From Hemileia vastatrix (Eukaryota > Basidiomycota > Pucciniomycetes > Pucciniales > Zaghouaniaceae), in NCBI GenBank assembly GCA_030280995.1, contig JASXTE010000097.1, positions 62,001 to 126,000 of the forward strand: a DNA stretch of 64,000 nt, given 5' to 3'. The notes under the pieces were generated by a model. That model was given only the letters and a program-made list of their open reading frames with translations, was not told the origin of the DNA and did no database searches. The translations under genes and the position numbers were made by a program. Positions 11,948 through 25,800 of this stretch are shown here, piece by piece (position 1 is the stretch's first letter; each line of letters starts with the position of its first letter).

Positions 11948-14900
11948 ATGTCACATGTTCACCAATGTCAAAATGAATCTAATAACAAAAAGAGCGAAGA
12001 AATAAAATCCAATGAAAAAATTAATCATCAAGATGGTAACCTTGTTAAAGTTGAATCACAGATAGGAAAAACATCAAGTTGTAAAAGTGAATTACAATTG
12101 AATACATCGATAAGTTTGTCGGGTGAAAGTGTCGCCAGTGGTCAACTGGTTAAAGGGTTGATCGATACAGATTTGAATAAGAATGTATCATCCAAAATCC
12201 AGTCGTCAACAAGTGCACTAAAGGGCAAAGTTGACTTGGTCAATAACCAATCGATCAACACTTGTGATTCACCGGACAACTGGAGACCCGAAAAATCACT
12301 AAAGCCACAAAAGCCTGTTAATTCATCAATGCCACCGAGTGCCAGTGAATCTTTATCTCACCAGCATCTTCAACCTTTTCAGCATAGAGCATCTTCAACC
12401 CAACAAACGGGTACAACTTGTGTATCCAACAACGATGTAGATGATGATGTTTATCACCAGTTCAGTCCATTTTGGCGAGTTATACCTGAAGATGATCTTT
12501 TGTATGAGATAACACGTGATTTGAGCAATTTACCATCTTGTACAACGTCGACAGCTGTAACACAATTGGGCAATCAACAACTGACTTCTGCTCTATCTGC
12601 AGCAGCTGTATCATTAGCAGCAGCTACAGTAACAACTGGATTAACAGCCAACAGTTCTAGAGCATCACAGTCACCAAGTCCACTTGGCAATAACAAAGTA
12701 TCTGTTTCACCTCGATCATCATTGACTGCATTGACAAGTAATAGCAGTAATAATAATGTAACATGTTCCAACGTATTGAGAATTGATCATGAAGTTTCGA
12801 TGATACCGCTCAATTGTACGACTGAATTAGATGTTGAAACGATTAAATTACTAACAACAGGAACATATGCACTTCATGTTGAAGAAGAAACTGGTCGATC
12901 GGCTATCGTTTACTTGATCCTTGAAAAGGCATTAAATTTACTTGTTTGGTCTCGAGGTTCATCATCAGGATTAAAATCGTATTTCACTAATTGTTCAAAC
13001 AGTAATAATTTTAAGGTACCATTTTCAACAGTCAATAATTGTAATGTAAATAATCCAATACCCGGTACAAGTCACTGTCGTCGAACACCATCACCTTTGC
13101 CACACCTGTCTTCAACTAGTGTGTCCTCATCGACACATTATTTGCCAAATGATTTAATTGATCGACTCACTTCATTGATAATCAATCGTTATGAAAGTAC
13201 TTCCAATGCTTCTGGTAAAAATGATGAATATTCATTAGCTGGTCTGGAGGATGGTTATGTTGACTTGTCAATTGGTCAAAATGTAACTGTTGGTCAAGTG
13301 TCTAATGCATTAGACTTCACTGCCATTTGTAAAAAGTCTGGTGTTAAAACAGATGATATGAATTCATTTTGTGTTAAGATAGCTTATGGTCAAAATTTAA
13401 CTGAAAACAAGTCCATATCTTTCATCCTGCCTAAAAGTACATATCAACTTTGGTCTAATGGCCTTAACATCATAATTCGTGAGTTAAAACGTCAATTAAA
13501 ATTATCTGATCAACGAATCATTTGGCTTAAATTTAAATATCTTCAGTTGTACTTCAAATCAGGCAATTCATGTCCATACTGTTATTTTCCTGGTAACTTA
13601 AGTCATCAGGGTTTGTTGACAACAGCCAGTAATTCACTCGGAAGCAAGTCATCTGTGATCGGGTTAAGAAGTGGCAAAGGTTTTAAGTTTGACTCTTTCA
13701 GTATAAGACGTAATTCATGTTCATCCACTAATTTTCCATCAATCAACCCAAACAGTCATCCTACAACTAGCAGTGGTAACATTAATGGTATATCGTCAAA
13801 CAACTCTGTCACCAACTATAACAATGGAGAAGTGATTAATTGTAGATTTCGCCGACCAACACCAGCTGATGCAATAAGAGCATTTGGAGGAAGAAAGTGG
13901 ACTTTCAGTTGCTTTGAACCATCAACAATTCCATCGGCACCAATCGGTTTAAGTTACACTTCGAGTTCAGTACCAGGAAGTCGAAAAATTAAAACAGAAT
14001 CTAGTTCAACAGTTGCATCACCTTGCCATTCAGCTTCTTTTTCTTTGCCAAGTGGTAGTGTTGGTGTTGGTATTGGTGGTGGTGGTAAATCTACCACCTA
14101 CTCAACTATGGCCAAAGTAAAATTATTGAAGAAAAAACGTTCAACTCCATCATTTACATCAATGTTTTTATCATCGGCGGCTTCATCCTCATCTTCCTCA
14201 CATTTATTTAGACCAGGAAAGTCCCGAGCGTCATTTACAGTGCCAAATACTCGTGAACCATCAGCCAATTCATCGCTCGAAGATGGTCCTTCTTTACTTT
14301 CAACAGTGAGTGATATTGATCCTAAACATTTAACCGCACTTGCCAAAGCAACGGAAGCCGCATGTCATCCGTCTCATTCAACATCATCATCTAAAGTCGG
14401 TAAAAAATATTCAATCAGTGAAGAACCATTCAATCGTCAAAGGTCACTTCGATGGTCGCTCAAAAAAGTATCAACTCGCCATTCTTTTTCATTTCTTACA
14501 CCATTCAAATCACGTAGAGATTCTGATTCAACAGCAAATGATTCTGTTGATACAATAACAATCAACAAAACATTTGAACCGTCCAATAATGAAGCTACTG
14601 AAGCATTTTTTCAGCAGTTGAGGTCATCAGGAATTCTTAACGACCAAGTTAACGAGACAACAACATGTCCACATCATCAACGTCATTGTCCGTTTCATCA
14701 TCATCATAATAAACAACCAAGTAGCCTGAAACGAATGAAAACATATTGGTTGGGCGGATCACAGAAGAATATTATCGGAAGTGCCAGTTCGAATAAATCT
14801 GATGGTAACAAGTCATTTACAGGTAGTCAATTTTGTCCAGATTGTGCAGCCATACCATTCAGTTTATCATCTAAATCTATTGCCAAACCATCAATAGCTC

Positions 14901-16803
14901 ATTCCTCATCATTGTCATTTATTGAATTTAAAGATTTATACCGATCATTCATGATTCGATCAAGAGGTGACATACGTGAATTATTTGAAAAATTATGTCA
15001 AGATCCTAAAATTATAGCCAATATGAATAATATGAATAATATTAATAATATTAACAATATTAATAATATAAATAATGTTAATAATAATACTAAAGATCCA
15101 GATAAAAATATCAATAATATCGAGTTAACAACAACAACAACAGCAACAATTATTTGTAAAGATAAGAACAAGGGAACAATTAAGTCTGAAGATGTGAAGT
15201 GTGAGTCTTCAAGTATAAACAAATTATCTCACCATCATGATAATGGTAAAAGTGACTGCATTCAATTGTCTGGAATAAATAAATCATCTGAACAAGTATC
15301 ATTTAGAACTACGAATGATAAAACAGATAAATTAGACAAAAATAGTAAATTCAGTGAAAATGACAATGAATGTAGTACAATAAGTAGTGATATTGATGAG
15401 AGGAAAGAAAAAAAAGAGGAACAAAGACAAACCGATTTACCAAGTAGCAGTGAGTCAACACATGATTCTTTTCTACAATCATCTGTAACAACGACAATGA
15501 CAACTGCTGATGTAGGAAGAAGAGAAGAAGGAGAAAAAGTAGGAAAAACGACAAGTGGATTGACTATGGACTCAAGTGACTTGAGTACTGAGGATAATTT
15601 GGCAGTTGATTCGACCGCTCTGCTGCCAAAGCAAGTGTCCTCTGGTCAGTCACATGGTTGGACAGTTGACGACTCATTACATGCTGCCAATGTTGCATCT
15701 CACGGTAATGACCATCATGCCACTTCACTTGACTCAACCGGACATAATAAATTTCACGGTGAAAGGACACTACCTCATGCAAAGGTACTTGATTTAACAA
15801 CCGAGCAAACATTTAATGTCGTTGACTCATCTGGTCAATCTTCTTACATGAGAACAATGGATTTGGAAACGACGTCAATAACCGACTGTACTATTTCCTT
15901 ATCAAGTAAAATAGGAAAAATAGGCGAAACAATAACGACAAGTGCATGTACATCAACTATTTTACCAACAGTAACAACGTCCTTTGCTTCATCAGGCACG
16001 ACAACACTTACTAGTAATTTGTCTACATTCTCAGGTAAATCACCAACACCAAGAAACCGATCTACAAGGTCACCTTCAGCTGCTAACTGCATGAATATTG
16101 TTACTGGTGGAATAGTAAATACTGTTTCAGCATCATTATCATCCACTTTTCGACCCGGAATAAGAAGAGCTTCAGCTTCATCTGCATTATTCAGTTCTAG
16201 TATGCTTAATCATCCTCTTTCCTCAAGTTTAGCATCGTCTATTTTGACTGTTGGTGGAACTAGAACTAACCCTTCTCCTCTTACATCAACACCACCATCA
16301 TCTTCACCATCTTCTACTGGTTCTGGATCAGTCAATGCTACCAATACATCTTTCCTTCGAGGTGTCTCATCATCTCAAATGGGTACTCCAACTGGACAAC
16401 CTTCCATTAATTCAGCAACCACGTCACCAATGGCTGAACGACTAAAGTCTGTAGCATCAAGTCATGTTGGATCATCGATTGGTAGTCCTATTGACAGTAA
16501 AAGACATGCCAATGCATCAGGTGCCATTAGTGAACCTCGGAGACGGAAATCACTCTCAATTTCACTTTCCTCTTGCAAAGCTGAACAATTTGCATCCGCC
16601 AGTCTGAAACAAATCAAACAATTGGGTAAAAAGCTTCAAGCAAGTCATTCTATCGATGTTAAAGAATCTTCTAAAAGCATGTCCAGAGGCAAAGGTAAAA
16701 AAGTTACTCCGACTATTGAAGAAGAAGATGCTGTGAGTAAAAAGTGCCAAAGTAAAGAAAAAGCTGAAATAGTTATTAAAGAAAATACAAGTGGACTCTT
16801 GAG
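11948..16803 (+). CDS. PLCE1: PLC epsilon coding exon 1: PH-like domain and start of EF hands
   Basis: A 4.9-kb exon ending AG|GTAAGT in phase 2. The conserved patches are a segment starting FWRVIPEDD (about residue 173), a PH-like core in two pieces (about 284-337 and 430-536, the second ending RIIWLKFKYLQLYF), a basic FRRPTPADAIRAFGGRKW stretch, and an EF-hand opening with IEFKDLYRSFMIRSRGD (about residues 990-1010). The rest is Ser/Thr/Asn-rich low-complexity sequence. It includes an Asn-Met/Ile repeat coded at about 15018-15090 and, after about residue 1020, some 600 residues of probably disordered sequence that separate the first EF helix from the remainder in the next exon. Confidence 0.85.
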
Positions 16804-19800
16804 GTAAGTAGTGGTGGTAGTTGTTGTATTAGTTGTAAAAATTGTACTAGTTCTAGTTGTACTAGTTGTAGTCATGCTATTAATTCTATTTTGTTTTACT
16901 CTTTAATCTGAATGGTGACCAGTGATGACAAAGAAGGAGAAAGAGAGAGAGAGAAAAAAATGTTATTTCCTTCCCTTACATTGTTTTAACTGTGTTAGAG
17001 TTGATGTTATAATGACCTTGGTGGTACTTTTTGTTTTGTGTCATTTATTCTTGTGTCCATTGTGTTATTTCCTTCACAGTCGGAACCAACTTTCAACTGG
17101 AATGTCAAGAGTCCTTTCATCTACAACCTACATCGGTTGTAATAACCAAGGCATTGATTCAAGTAAAGTGTTAACACAAACAAATGACCTTGAGATGGAC
17201 ACTTGCAGTTTGCACAGTTCACGGGAACTCGAGGATCAAAGTAAAATACACGAGGTAAACATAGGATCACCAAATCAACCACTATCAATTGTCGACTCAA
17301 ATAAGCAACCTTTAACAGCAGAAGAACTTGCTCACCAAAAATCACTCATTTGGGATGCAATTTCCTCTTCATCTATTGTATACAATTCAGCTGGTGTTGA
17401 CACATCTGTCAGTAAAGTTCTCACATCTAATCAATTCATGTCCTTTCTTAAATTTTATCAGAAAGAACCTGACATTACTTGGGAAAAAGTTAATCGATTA
17501 ATCAATTTGCATGAACCTAATGAAAGATTACGGCGAAATCTTTGCCTTTCTTTTGAAGGGTTCGCTTGTTACCTTTTGGACAAAGAAAATTATGCCTACA
17601 CACCCGAACTCAATAGCTTTACTGGTGATGATATGAATGACTCACTTTCACATTATTACATCGCAACATCGCACAATACATACTTGACTGGACATCAATT
17701 GAAAGGTGATTCATCGGTTGAACTTTATTCTCGAGTTCTACAGTCTGGATGTCGCTGTGTAGAACTTGACTGTTGGGATGGAGAAGATGGATTTCCTGTT
17801 ATTTATCATGGACACACGTTGACTTCGAAAATATCATTTAAAAAAGTCATTGAAGCGATAAACTCATCTGCTTTTGCTTCATCTCCTTTTCCAGTTATTT
17901 TGTCCATTGAAAATCACTGTTCTCTCCCTCAACAGAGTAAAATGGCTCAAATATTCTTATCAATTTTTGGATCTAAATTAGTCAACCAGTTTATGTTTGA
18001 TACAGATTTTATTGAATATCCACGTTTACCTTCACCTAATCAGTTAAAATATAAAATTCTTATAAAGAATAAAAAACTTCGATCAACAATTTTACCACCA
18101 TTTTTGTCCAAATGTGGACAAATTAATACTGTGACGTCGACAGTGACATCGACATCAACTAACATCAACCAACACAAGGAAAAAGACAAAGACAATTTGG
18201 GACATCAAAGAGGAGGTTCAGCATCAACAACATCAACAACATCAACAGCAATAACAACCTCATCTTTACCAAGTCTACCCCAATCTTCTCAGGTCAATGT
18301 GAATTCGAGCAACCTTATCACGAGCACAACTAAATCACCAGCTCATAGAACCTCGTCTCTAATTTCCGTCACATCATCTGGATCGATAAATGAAGATTCA
18401 GAAGAAGACGACGATGATGATGTGGATGTTGAAGTTGTTTCTCCTGCTCTTGATGCAGCATCAATTGTGCAAACAAGTTGCGTCAAGGGTAAAAAAGTTA
18501 ATAAAAGTGACCAAGGAAATTGTGAAAGTGGTGGCAAAGAAGCCCAACAACGCTCAACTCACAGTCAAGCACCTTCTCAACAAGATGTTCATTGGCTACA
18601 ACAACAACAACACCAACAACAGCAACAACAACAACAACAACTACACCAATATCAACAGCATCAGCAGCAGCAACAGCAACAACAGCAGTCCAAGCAACAA
18701 GAACATTCAATTCAAGGACCTCTTGAAAGTAGAACACTTGTCCAACAGCCTAGTCGAAAGTCCAGTCAAGTAGCTCCTGAACTCTCTGACCTCGTCAATT
18801 ACGTTCAAGCGGTCAAATTTCATGGTTTATTCATTGATCCAGGCACTGGAATGATAACGACACAAAGACCATCAGGTCAGTCCCTAAGTCAGCAGCAACA
18901 GCAACAACAACAGCAACAACAGCAGCAGCAACAACAACAGCAACAGTCTATCAGTGTCAATGTTAATATTGTCTCTGCAAGTAAAACAACACCCACCATC
19001 ACTTCGTCCAGTTCGTCAGCAAATAAAGTGTTTGAAAGGCCCATAGAATTAACTTATTTGCTTGTGAATCGTGACTCCAACTCATCCAAATCACCTGTCA
19101 ATGTTTCAACCAGCGGTAATGCATCTCATGTACCCGCAAATACTACTACAACCAGTATGGGAAGCATTGCAACGGCAAATACCACTAGTACAGTGTCATC
19201 CTTTACTACTAGTGCGAGCCTTTCCTCGAGTTCTAAGAACCTGTCGAGTGTCACAAGTCAAGCAAGTCAAGCCAATAAAGCCTCATCTTCCAATATAACA
19301 ATGACAGGTGTTTCATGCAGTGAAGCTCCTTCCTCCTCAGATGCATCAACGCTATCGCTAACTTTTACCCGTTGCAGTGTTCCATCATCATCAGGCACAA
19401 TGACAACAACGAAGGCACCAAGCTGTTCATTTGGTGAAAATTCAAGCACAGATTGCACGCCTGCCATGACACCTGGTTCGGTTACTTCATCTTCCCTGGC
19501 GATTTCAACCATTGCATCATCATTTCTAACCTCACCATCAATTCCATTGGCTTGCCAGTTAAATGTTGCTAATGAGTTTACTTGTTCTGATGGTGCAATT
19601 GATAAAAGTACCTGTAATTCTGGAAATAAAAGTTGTCCATTTGTTGGTGAAAATGTTACTCGTTCAATAACTTCACCAATGGGTCATTTACTGTACACCA
19701 TTGAATCGGAAGAGTTAGATTCTCCAAATCAACCTTGTGCTAAGTTTCCTGCCAATCCTTCAGCACCATGTTATCAAGTACCATCGTTAAATGAACACAC

Positions 19801-22800
19801 TGCAAAGAAATTGTGTCGAAAATCACCTCTATCGGTAATTGCATTCACTGAAACATCTTTAATGCGATCCTATCCAGCTGGTATGCGAATTGATTCATCT
19901 AACTTCAATCCACTAACTTTTTGGGCATTTGGTTTACAAATGGCTGCTATAAACTACCAAACCGATGATATGGGTTCTGCAATTAACACTGCACTCTTTG
20001 AACAAAATGGAAATTGTGGATTTATTAAAAAACCTTCTGTTATGATTGATTCTAAACATGTAATGTTTGGACGTTTTAATCCATGGGAAAAAGAATTTGA
20101 TGGACTTTATGCTGTTGATTTAACCATTACCGTAAGTAATTGTTGAAAAATTTTCTTTTAGAAATTGTTTTTTCTTTCTTTTTTTCTCCTTGTTATTGTT
20201 GTTATTGTTGTTATTGTCGTTGTTGTTGCTGTTATTGTCGATTGTTATGGTGATAAATGATTTACCAACTCTTCGTGTCTCATGACGGTTCGTCTTTTCG
20301 ATTAACATTTTGAAACCTCTCTTGATCATTTCTAAACTTGATACCCGATAAAAGAGAAATGTTTGTTTTGCAAACAATTTTCAATGCTTGTTTATTCATC
20401 GTTACATCTAAACTCGTGATACTTTGGACCAACATTCTTTGCTCTTTTTTTGTTCTTCCTAGAGAACAAGAACTTGCAAGATAATGTTCTTTATGGCGCT
20501 TATTTATATCCTTTAAGAATTTTTAGCTTGTTTTTTCCCTCTCGTTGCCATGTTATTGTTCTCTTTCGATTGTATTTTCTTTTCTTTCTCTCAGCTAATG
20601 AAGGCAAACGATATGAATACACAAAAATTGACAGAGTCATTTGTGGAAACATATTTTTTGTTAGAACAACAAACAGAAACGACGTAAAGCCGACCAAAAA
20701 GTGTGTCGTTGTTGTTGTTTGTGTTGTTGTTGTATTTCAAGTCACCAGAAGTAATTACCAATGAGTCACTAGTCATAGTGACAGCCACGAGCCTTCTGGT
20801 TATCATGATAAGTGTCAATGACTGTCATGGCGAGTCAATCATTGTTTTATTCCTTCTAATTGAACTTGTGTTTTCTGCTTACATTTGTGTGCATTTCATT
20901 GTATCCTTTATCCTTCTTTATTGCTTCTGTCGGTGTGTCTCATTTTCAACAGCTTTGCACAAATGAATCATGTCATGGGTTAATGCGTCAACTTTTACCT
21001 TCATTTTTTTTGGTTCTTTCTCTCCTTCTTTATGTCCTGACAGATCGATACAACTTGTTTCTACAACTTGACTAAGTTTTTTTATCTTCTTCTTCTCCAT
21101 GTACTTGTCCCTTCAATTTAAATTGACTTGCTTTTGTGTGAATTAATCTTCTAATGAGCTCATTAAAGGTCTTACATTAATTCAACTTGAACGGGGATAA
21201 GAAAAGATCTCCCAGTCACTTTCATGTAAGATGTTCATTTACGATGAGATTTTAATCAATCAATCTACTTAATTGATGCTCTATTCGTGTTGATTCTCTG
21301 TGAAAAAATGTATTTCTTCCATTGAATGGTGAAAAAGAGTCAACAAATTGAATCATTTTCATTGTTTTCTCCTTTTGGTTCATCAGAACTTGATTGAATT
21401 GATTAGAAAAATAGATTGACGAAAATATTACTGATGATGAGAGACAATTTACCATTTGTTCATTGTCATCAATTGAATTAAGTACGATAAGTTGAAATGA
21501 TTAAGATATTACTCCACAATCTACCCAATTTACTCAATTTCATTGGATTGAGTATTTTTACCTCATTGATTGAACTATTGTTGCTGATTTACTCGAAGAA
21601 GCCAGCTGTTGTAACAGACAAACTAATTTGTTGAGATGAAAAAGAGCACTTTCATGTATCGACTTGATTCACTATGAAATGTCCTCCTGCATCACAAATT
21701 TCCAATCAAGCATCAAGTGATCGTATATATTTTCTTATTTTCCTTATTTTCCTTATTTTCCTGCTCTATTGCAATCATCAGTTCATAAGGACCAGCTGAC
21801 GGTGAGATGAGAAGTTTCCATTCTCACTTTTCCCTCGGCTAGTTATTCCAAAGTATCGAGATGACTTTGGACAAGCAGTTCACCCTTTTCATCATATTGC
21901 CTGAATTTTTATCAACTGTTCTATCTTTGCTCAACTCATATTTTTCTTTTAACATTTTTCTCTTCTCTTTACTTCTTCATCTCTTCTCATATTTTACTTT
22001 ACTTCTTCTACTGCCTTCATTGCTCTTTTCATCGAAATTGACCTGTTCTTTTCAATGAGTCATTTGTATCACTAAACATATTGGCTCGTCGAACTTTTTT
22101 TCCCTTTAACTCTTTATACTTGTGACCATGTTTGATCGTACAATGTATAATGTCTAATGTATAATGTATAATGTATTCCCATTACATCCGTAATTAAGAA
22201 ACTGTCGTCAACATGGTTGCTGTTTGCTCAGGGTAAATCGAGTCTAACTTTGATTACTTTTTACCCAAAGATCGATATCATCATTTTTACTTTTACTTGT
22301 TCTAAGATTTTTTATTTCGCTTTTTCTTCTTCGGGTTAATTTAGCTTCGTTTTTTTTCTTCTTGTACTTTTTTTACTTGCCTTGTGACCTCTCTTCTTTT
22401 ATCCTACTGCACTCCTTGTCACGCTTTTTTTCACATGAATGATTTTACTTTGCTTGTAACTTCTTTCATTCTCATTTGTTGATTACGCTTACATCATCCT
22501 AGAGGAAAATATTTTTGTCTACTTTTTTTTGTCCTTCTTTTTTTCTCAGGTTAATTTGTATTGTCTTCCAAATTACACCCAGAAATCTTTAGAGCCGCAA
22601 AAGATGTTTCCTTGTATTTGAGGTCTTTTTGGTCTTTTTGTTTGTTTCCTTCTTTTCCAATCGATTTCATTAGCCCTTAGTCAGCATCTGTTATTTGCTT
22701 TTTGTGATGTTACTTCATTTTCTTTTTCCATCGCTTTTGGTCTTTTTTTTTATTTTTCCAAACGGAATCCTAAACAAGTAGTTCTTTCGATTGGTTTACA

Positions 22801-25800
22801 TAAGACTTTTTTATTTTGACCCGTTATTCTGGTTGACCTCGAAGAGTATCATATGGCCATTAAAGTGTCCAGCAACATCAGGACACCCTCACACGGCTTA
22901 TACGGTTACACATGGTCCACAATTGTGTACATTGATAGTAATCCTTAAAGAAAAGTCCTTCACCCTGTTGTTGATTGATAAAAAGAAGACTTTAATTTAA
23001 ACTGGTCTTTGTACTTTTCACTTTAAAGGACATTTTTTCTTCTCGACTTTTCGCAAGAGTTTAGGTCAAGAAATAAGATGATTGAGAAGAGGATAAGTCA
23101 AGGATACATTTCATCTGATGCATTTGCTTGAGTGACTTACAGTTTGATCGCTTTACTTTTTCATGTGTTCATTTTTTCGGTGTGTCTGTTTGTCTGTTTG
23201 TCTGTACATTTGTATGTTTGTGTTGCTTTTATTTTCTTCTATTTTTTTCTCTTTTTCTCTTTTTATTGGCCTGGAAATCAACTATCATTGGGTAACATTT
23301 GTGATGATAGTTGCATGGTCATGATTATTATAGCCTCTTGGTTACTTCTTCGCCCATTGTTGCCCCTTGATATTACGATTATTCTTTTTGGTATATATTC
23401 TTTTTGTCCAGTTATCTTACCCTATCCTCACGATGTCTCAATGTTCACTCACATCTTATACTTTCTTTTTCTTCAATAAAATAACAATGCAACTCACTTC
23501 GCCATGTACAATGAGGCAGATGGTGATATTTTATCATTATTTACCATCGAATATACTCGATGTACTCAAAGTATACTAGATGAACTGGATGCACCCAATG
23601 CAATGGTCGTGTCTTTCAATCCATCATTTATCATTTCTCTCTTTCTCTGTTTATTCTTCAATGAGTGTTGTATGTTGTGTGTCTCTGTCCATTCTTAAAC
23701 CTAACATTGCCGTTGTTTTCTCCCTTTTTTTCTTCTTCTTATATAGGTCATTTCAGGTCAATCATTGTGCCCCGACACATCAACTGCATCACCACAAGTT
23801 GAAGTAGAACTCATCGGAATTCCAGTTGATTGTTGTAAACAACGAACTCGAATCGTTCAACGTAATTCCCTAAATCCTCATTTTAGTGACACCTTTTTGT
23901 TTCGGGTGAGTATCATTTCACTCATCACAATAGAAAAGTCTTCAGCACGAATCTTGGACAATATTTTTGTGTTTACTTTGTTTTCCTTGGTCATTTTGTT
24001 TACTGGTCGTGAGAAATGTTATACGTGTCTCATATACGATTCACTTTGCTTAGGATTATTTCTTGTGCATCAGCAGAAGGATCTTCTTTTCCTCGTTTGT
24101 CTTGTTGTTTTTCCTTGTTCTTCTTTGCTTCTGCTATTCTTTTCTCTTCTTTCACATTCTTTCCTTCCTTGCAAACCTTACCTTTACATCAGCACCAGTA
24201 TCATCGTTATTCTCTAACGTATTCCCATACAATTGATGATGAATGCTCAATCACCTACAACTCAACTTGTAACCAGACTAACTGTCCACTGACCATTTAA
24301 GATTGACGATGGTCATTCTACCTTTGACTTTTGGTCTGTTGGTCTCCTTGGTCACTTTGTTGATATTTCAATGGTTCACCCAATCCAATTGTCGATATAA
24401 TCTTGTGTTTGCGCATTCATTTATATATGTTTATTTATATCTTTTGCCGTGAATCTTTTTTCATACACCCACGTCAATACACAAACACACAGCTTGTATT
24501 CTGCAAGTTAATTTGCCAAAATCTCTTTATTTTACCTTCACCGAGTGAATTTTTGTCTTTGCTTTCCTTTACGGTAGTTCAAATTCAACAGTCGTCGCAT
24601 TTAGTTCATTTATTCGTGAATTCATTCTCGCTTCACTTGGCAATCTAGGTAATTACTCGGTGTCAAATACACACTCCCAAAGCGATAACAGTTTACCTGT
24701 ACGAGTTTATTCATAGTCATGCATTTAATTCAACTAGTTCATCAATTGATGCCGATCGTTCCTTCATTCCTTGATTCCTTGATTTATTCCTCCTCAGTCG
24801 ACACTCGACACTTCACATTCAATCATTTCTTGATTGACTGTCATCTGTCAACGATTATATCATCGAATGATTATTTTTACCACAAATAGAAAAATATACT
24901 CATACTACTCACTCGTATACTCAAATTGTCTTTCCAGTTCTTTACATTCGAAGGAAAGTTCTTTGTCCTTTGTTAAGCTCAACTGAAAGTTGTAAATTTG
25001 TCATTAAAAAATGTTTCATTATATCCGTTTTGTTGGCACATGATGACAAGGAAAAAGTTTTTATTCTTTGTTGCAAACCCTTTTAAAATTCCTCTGGTGA
25101 AACATCTATGTGTACTCATGTCCTTATACTCATGATCACATTTGATCATATATATCTGTTAAAATACTTCACACTTACTATTATTATTGTTATCGTTATC
25201 ACAAAAATACTCAACAATTGATACAAAGAGATAAAATTTATGATTCACATGGAGTAACAAAACAAGAAAATACTTTAGTTTTATTTTATATTTTGACGAC
25301 ACATCGAGTTACAAGTGAATGAATGACGTTTTGTTTGAAAGATAATTCTGTCTTAAACGATAAAATAGTTAAACCTTTTGATCATCCTGGAATTTGTTGA
25401 GTGAAAATGTTTCCTCTTGGATCAATAAAGTTCTTTGTCGTTTTTCTGCTGGCTGACTAATTCGACAGGACAAATAATTCCCTGAGTTTTGAAGGGAAAT
25501 CCAATGTCTGGACAAGTGAAAGAAAGAGTAAAAGAAAAAATGCCACCAACTGACATGGCACATTTTCACTTGAAACCACGCTGTTTGTCACTTTGTTCAT
25601 ATTTTGTTCATATTTTGTTCTTTTTGTTCTTTTTGTTCTTTTGTTTGTTTCATCGATTACATTCCTAAAGAAATCATAAGAGAAGAATTTTTTCTTTTTC
25701 TTTCTTTCTCTGTTAAACTCTGTGTAAATTTATCCAATCGATTAAGTTGTTCTATCACTTTGACTGATTCACCTTGTTCACAAGTTCACCTTATTCTACT

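Larger units (their letters stand above)
20132..23746 (+). other. PLC epsilon intron (3.6 kb)
   Basis: It starts GTAAGT and ends TTATATAG. I see no independent gene inside. It contains a TTATTTTCC tandem repeat at about 21734-21761 and AATGTAT repeats at about 22141-22175. Confidence 0.7.

Noticed and set aside
16922..17079. Possible separate start for the PLC X/Y exon, with a hydrophobic segment upstream
   Set aside because: The stretch is intron: a clear donor at 16804 and an acceptor TTCACAG at 17079 join the flanking exons in matching phase.
20450..20966. Overlapping hydrophobic frames in the PLC epsilon intron
   Set aside because: T-rich intronic sequence; no homology, start context or splice pairing.
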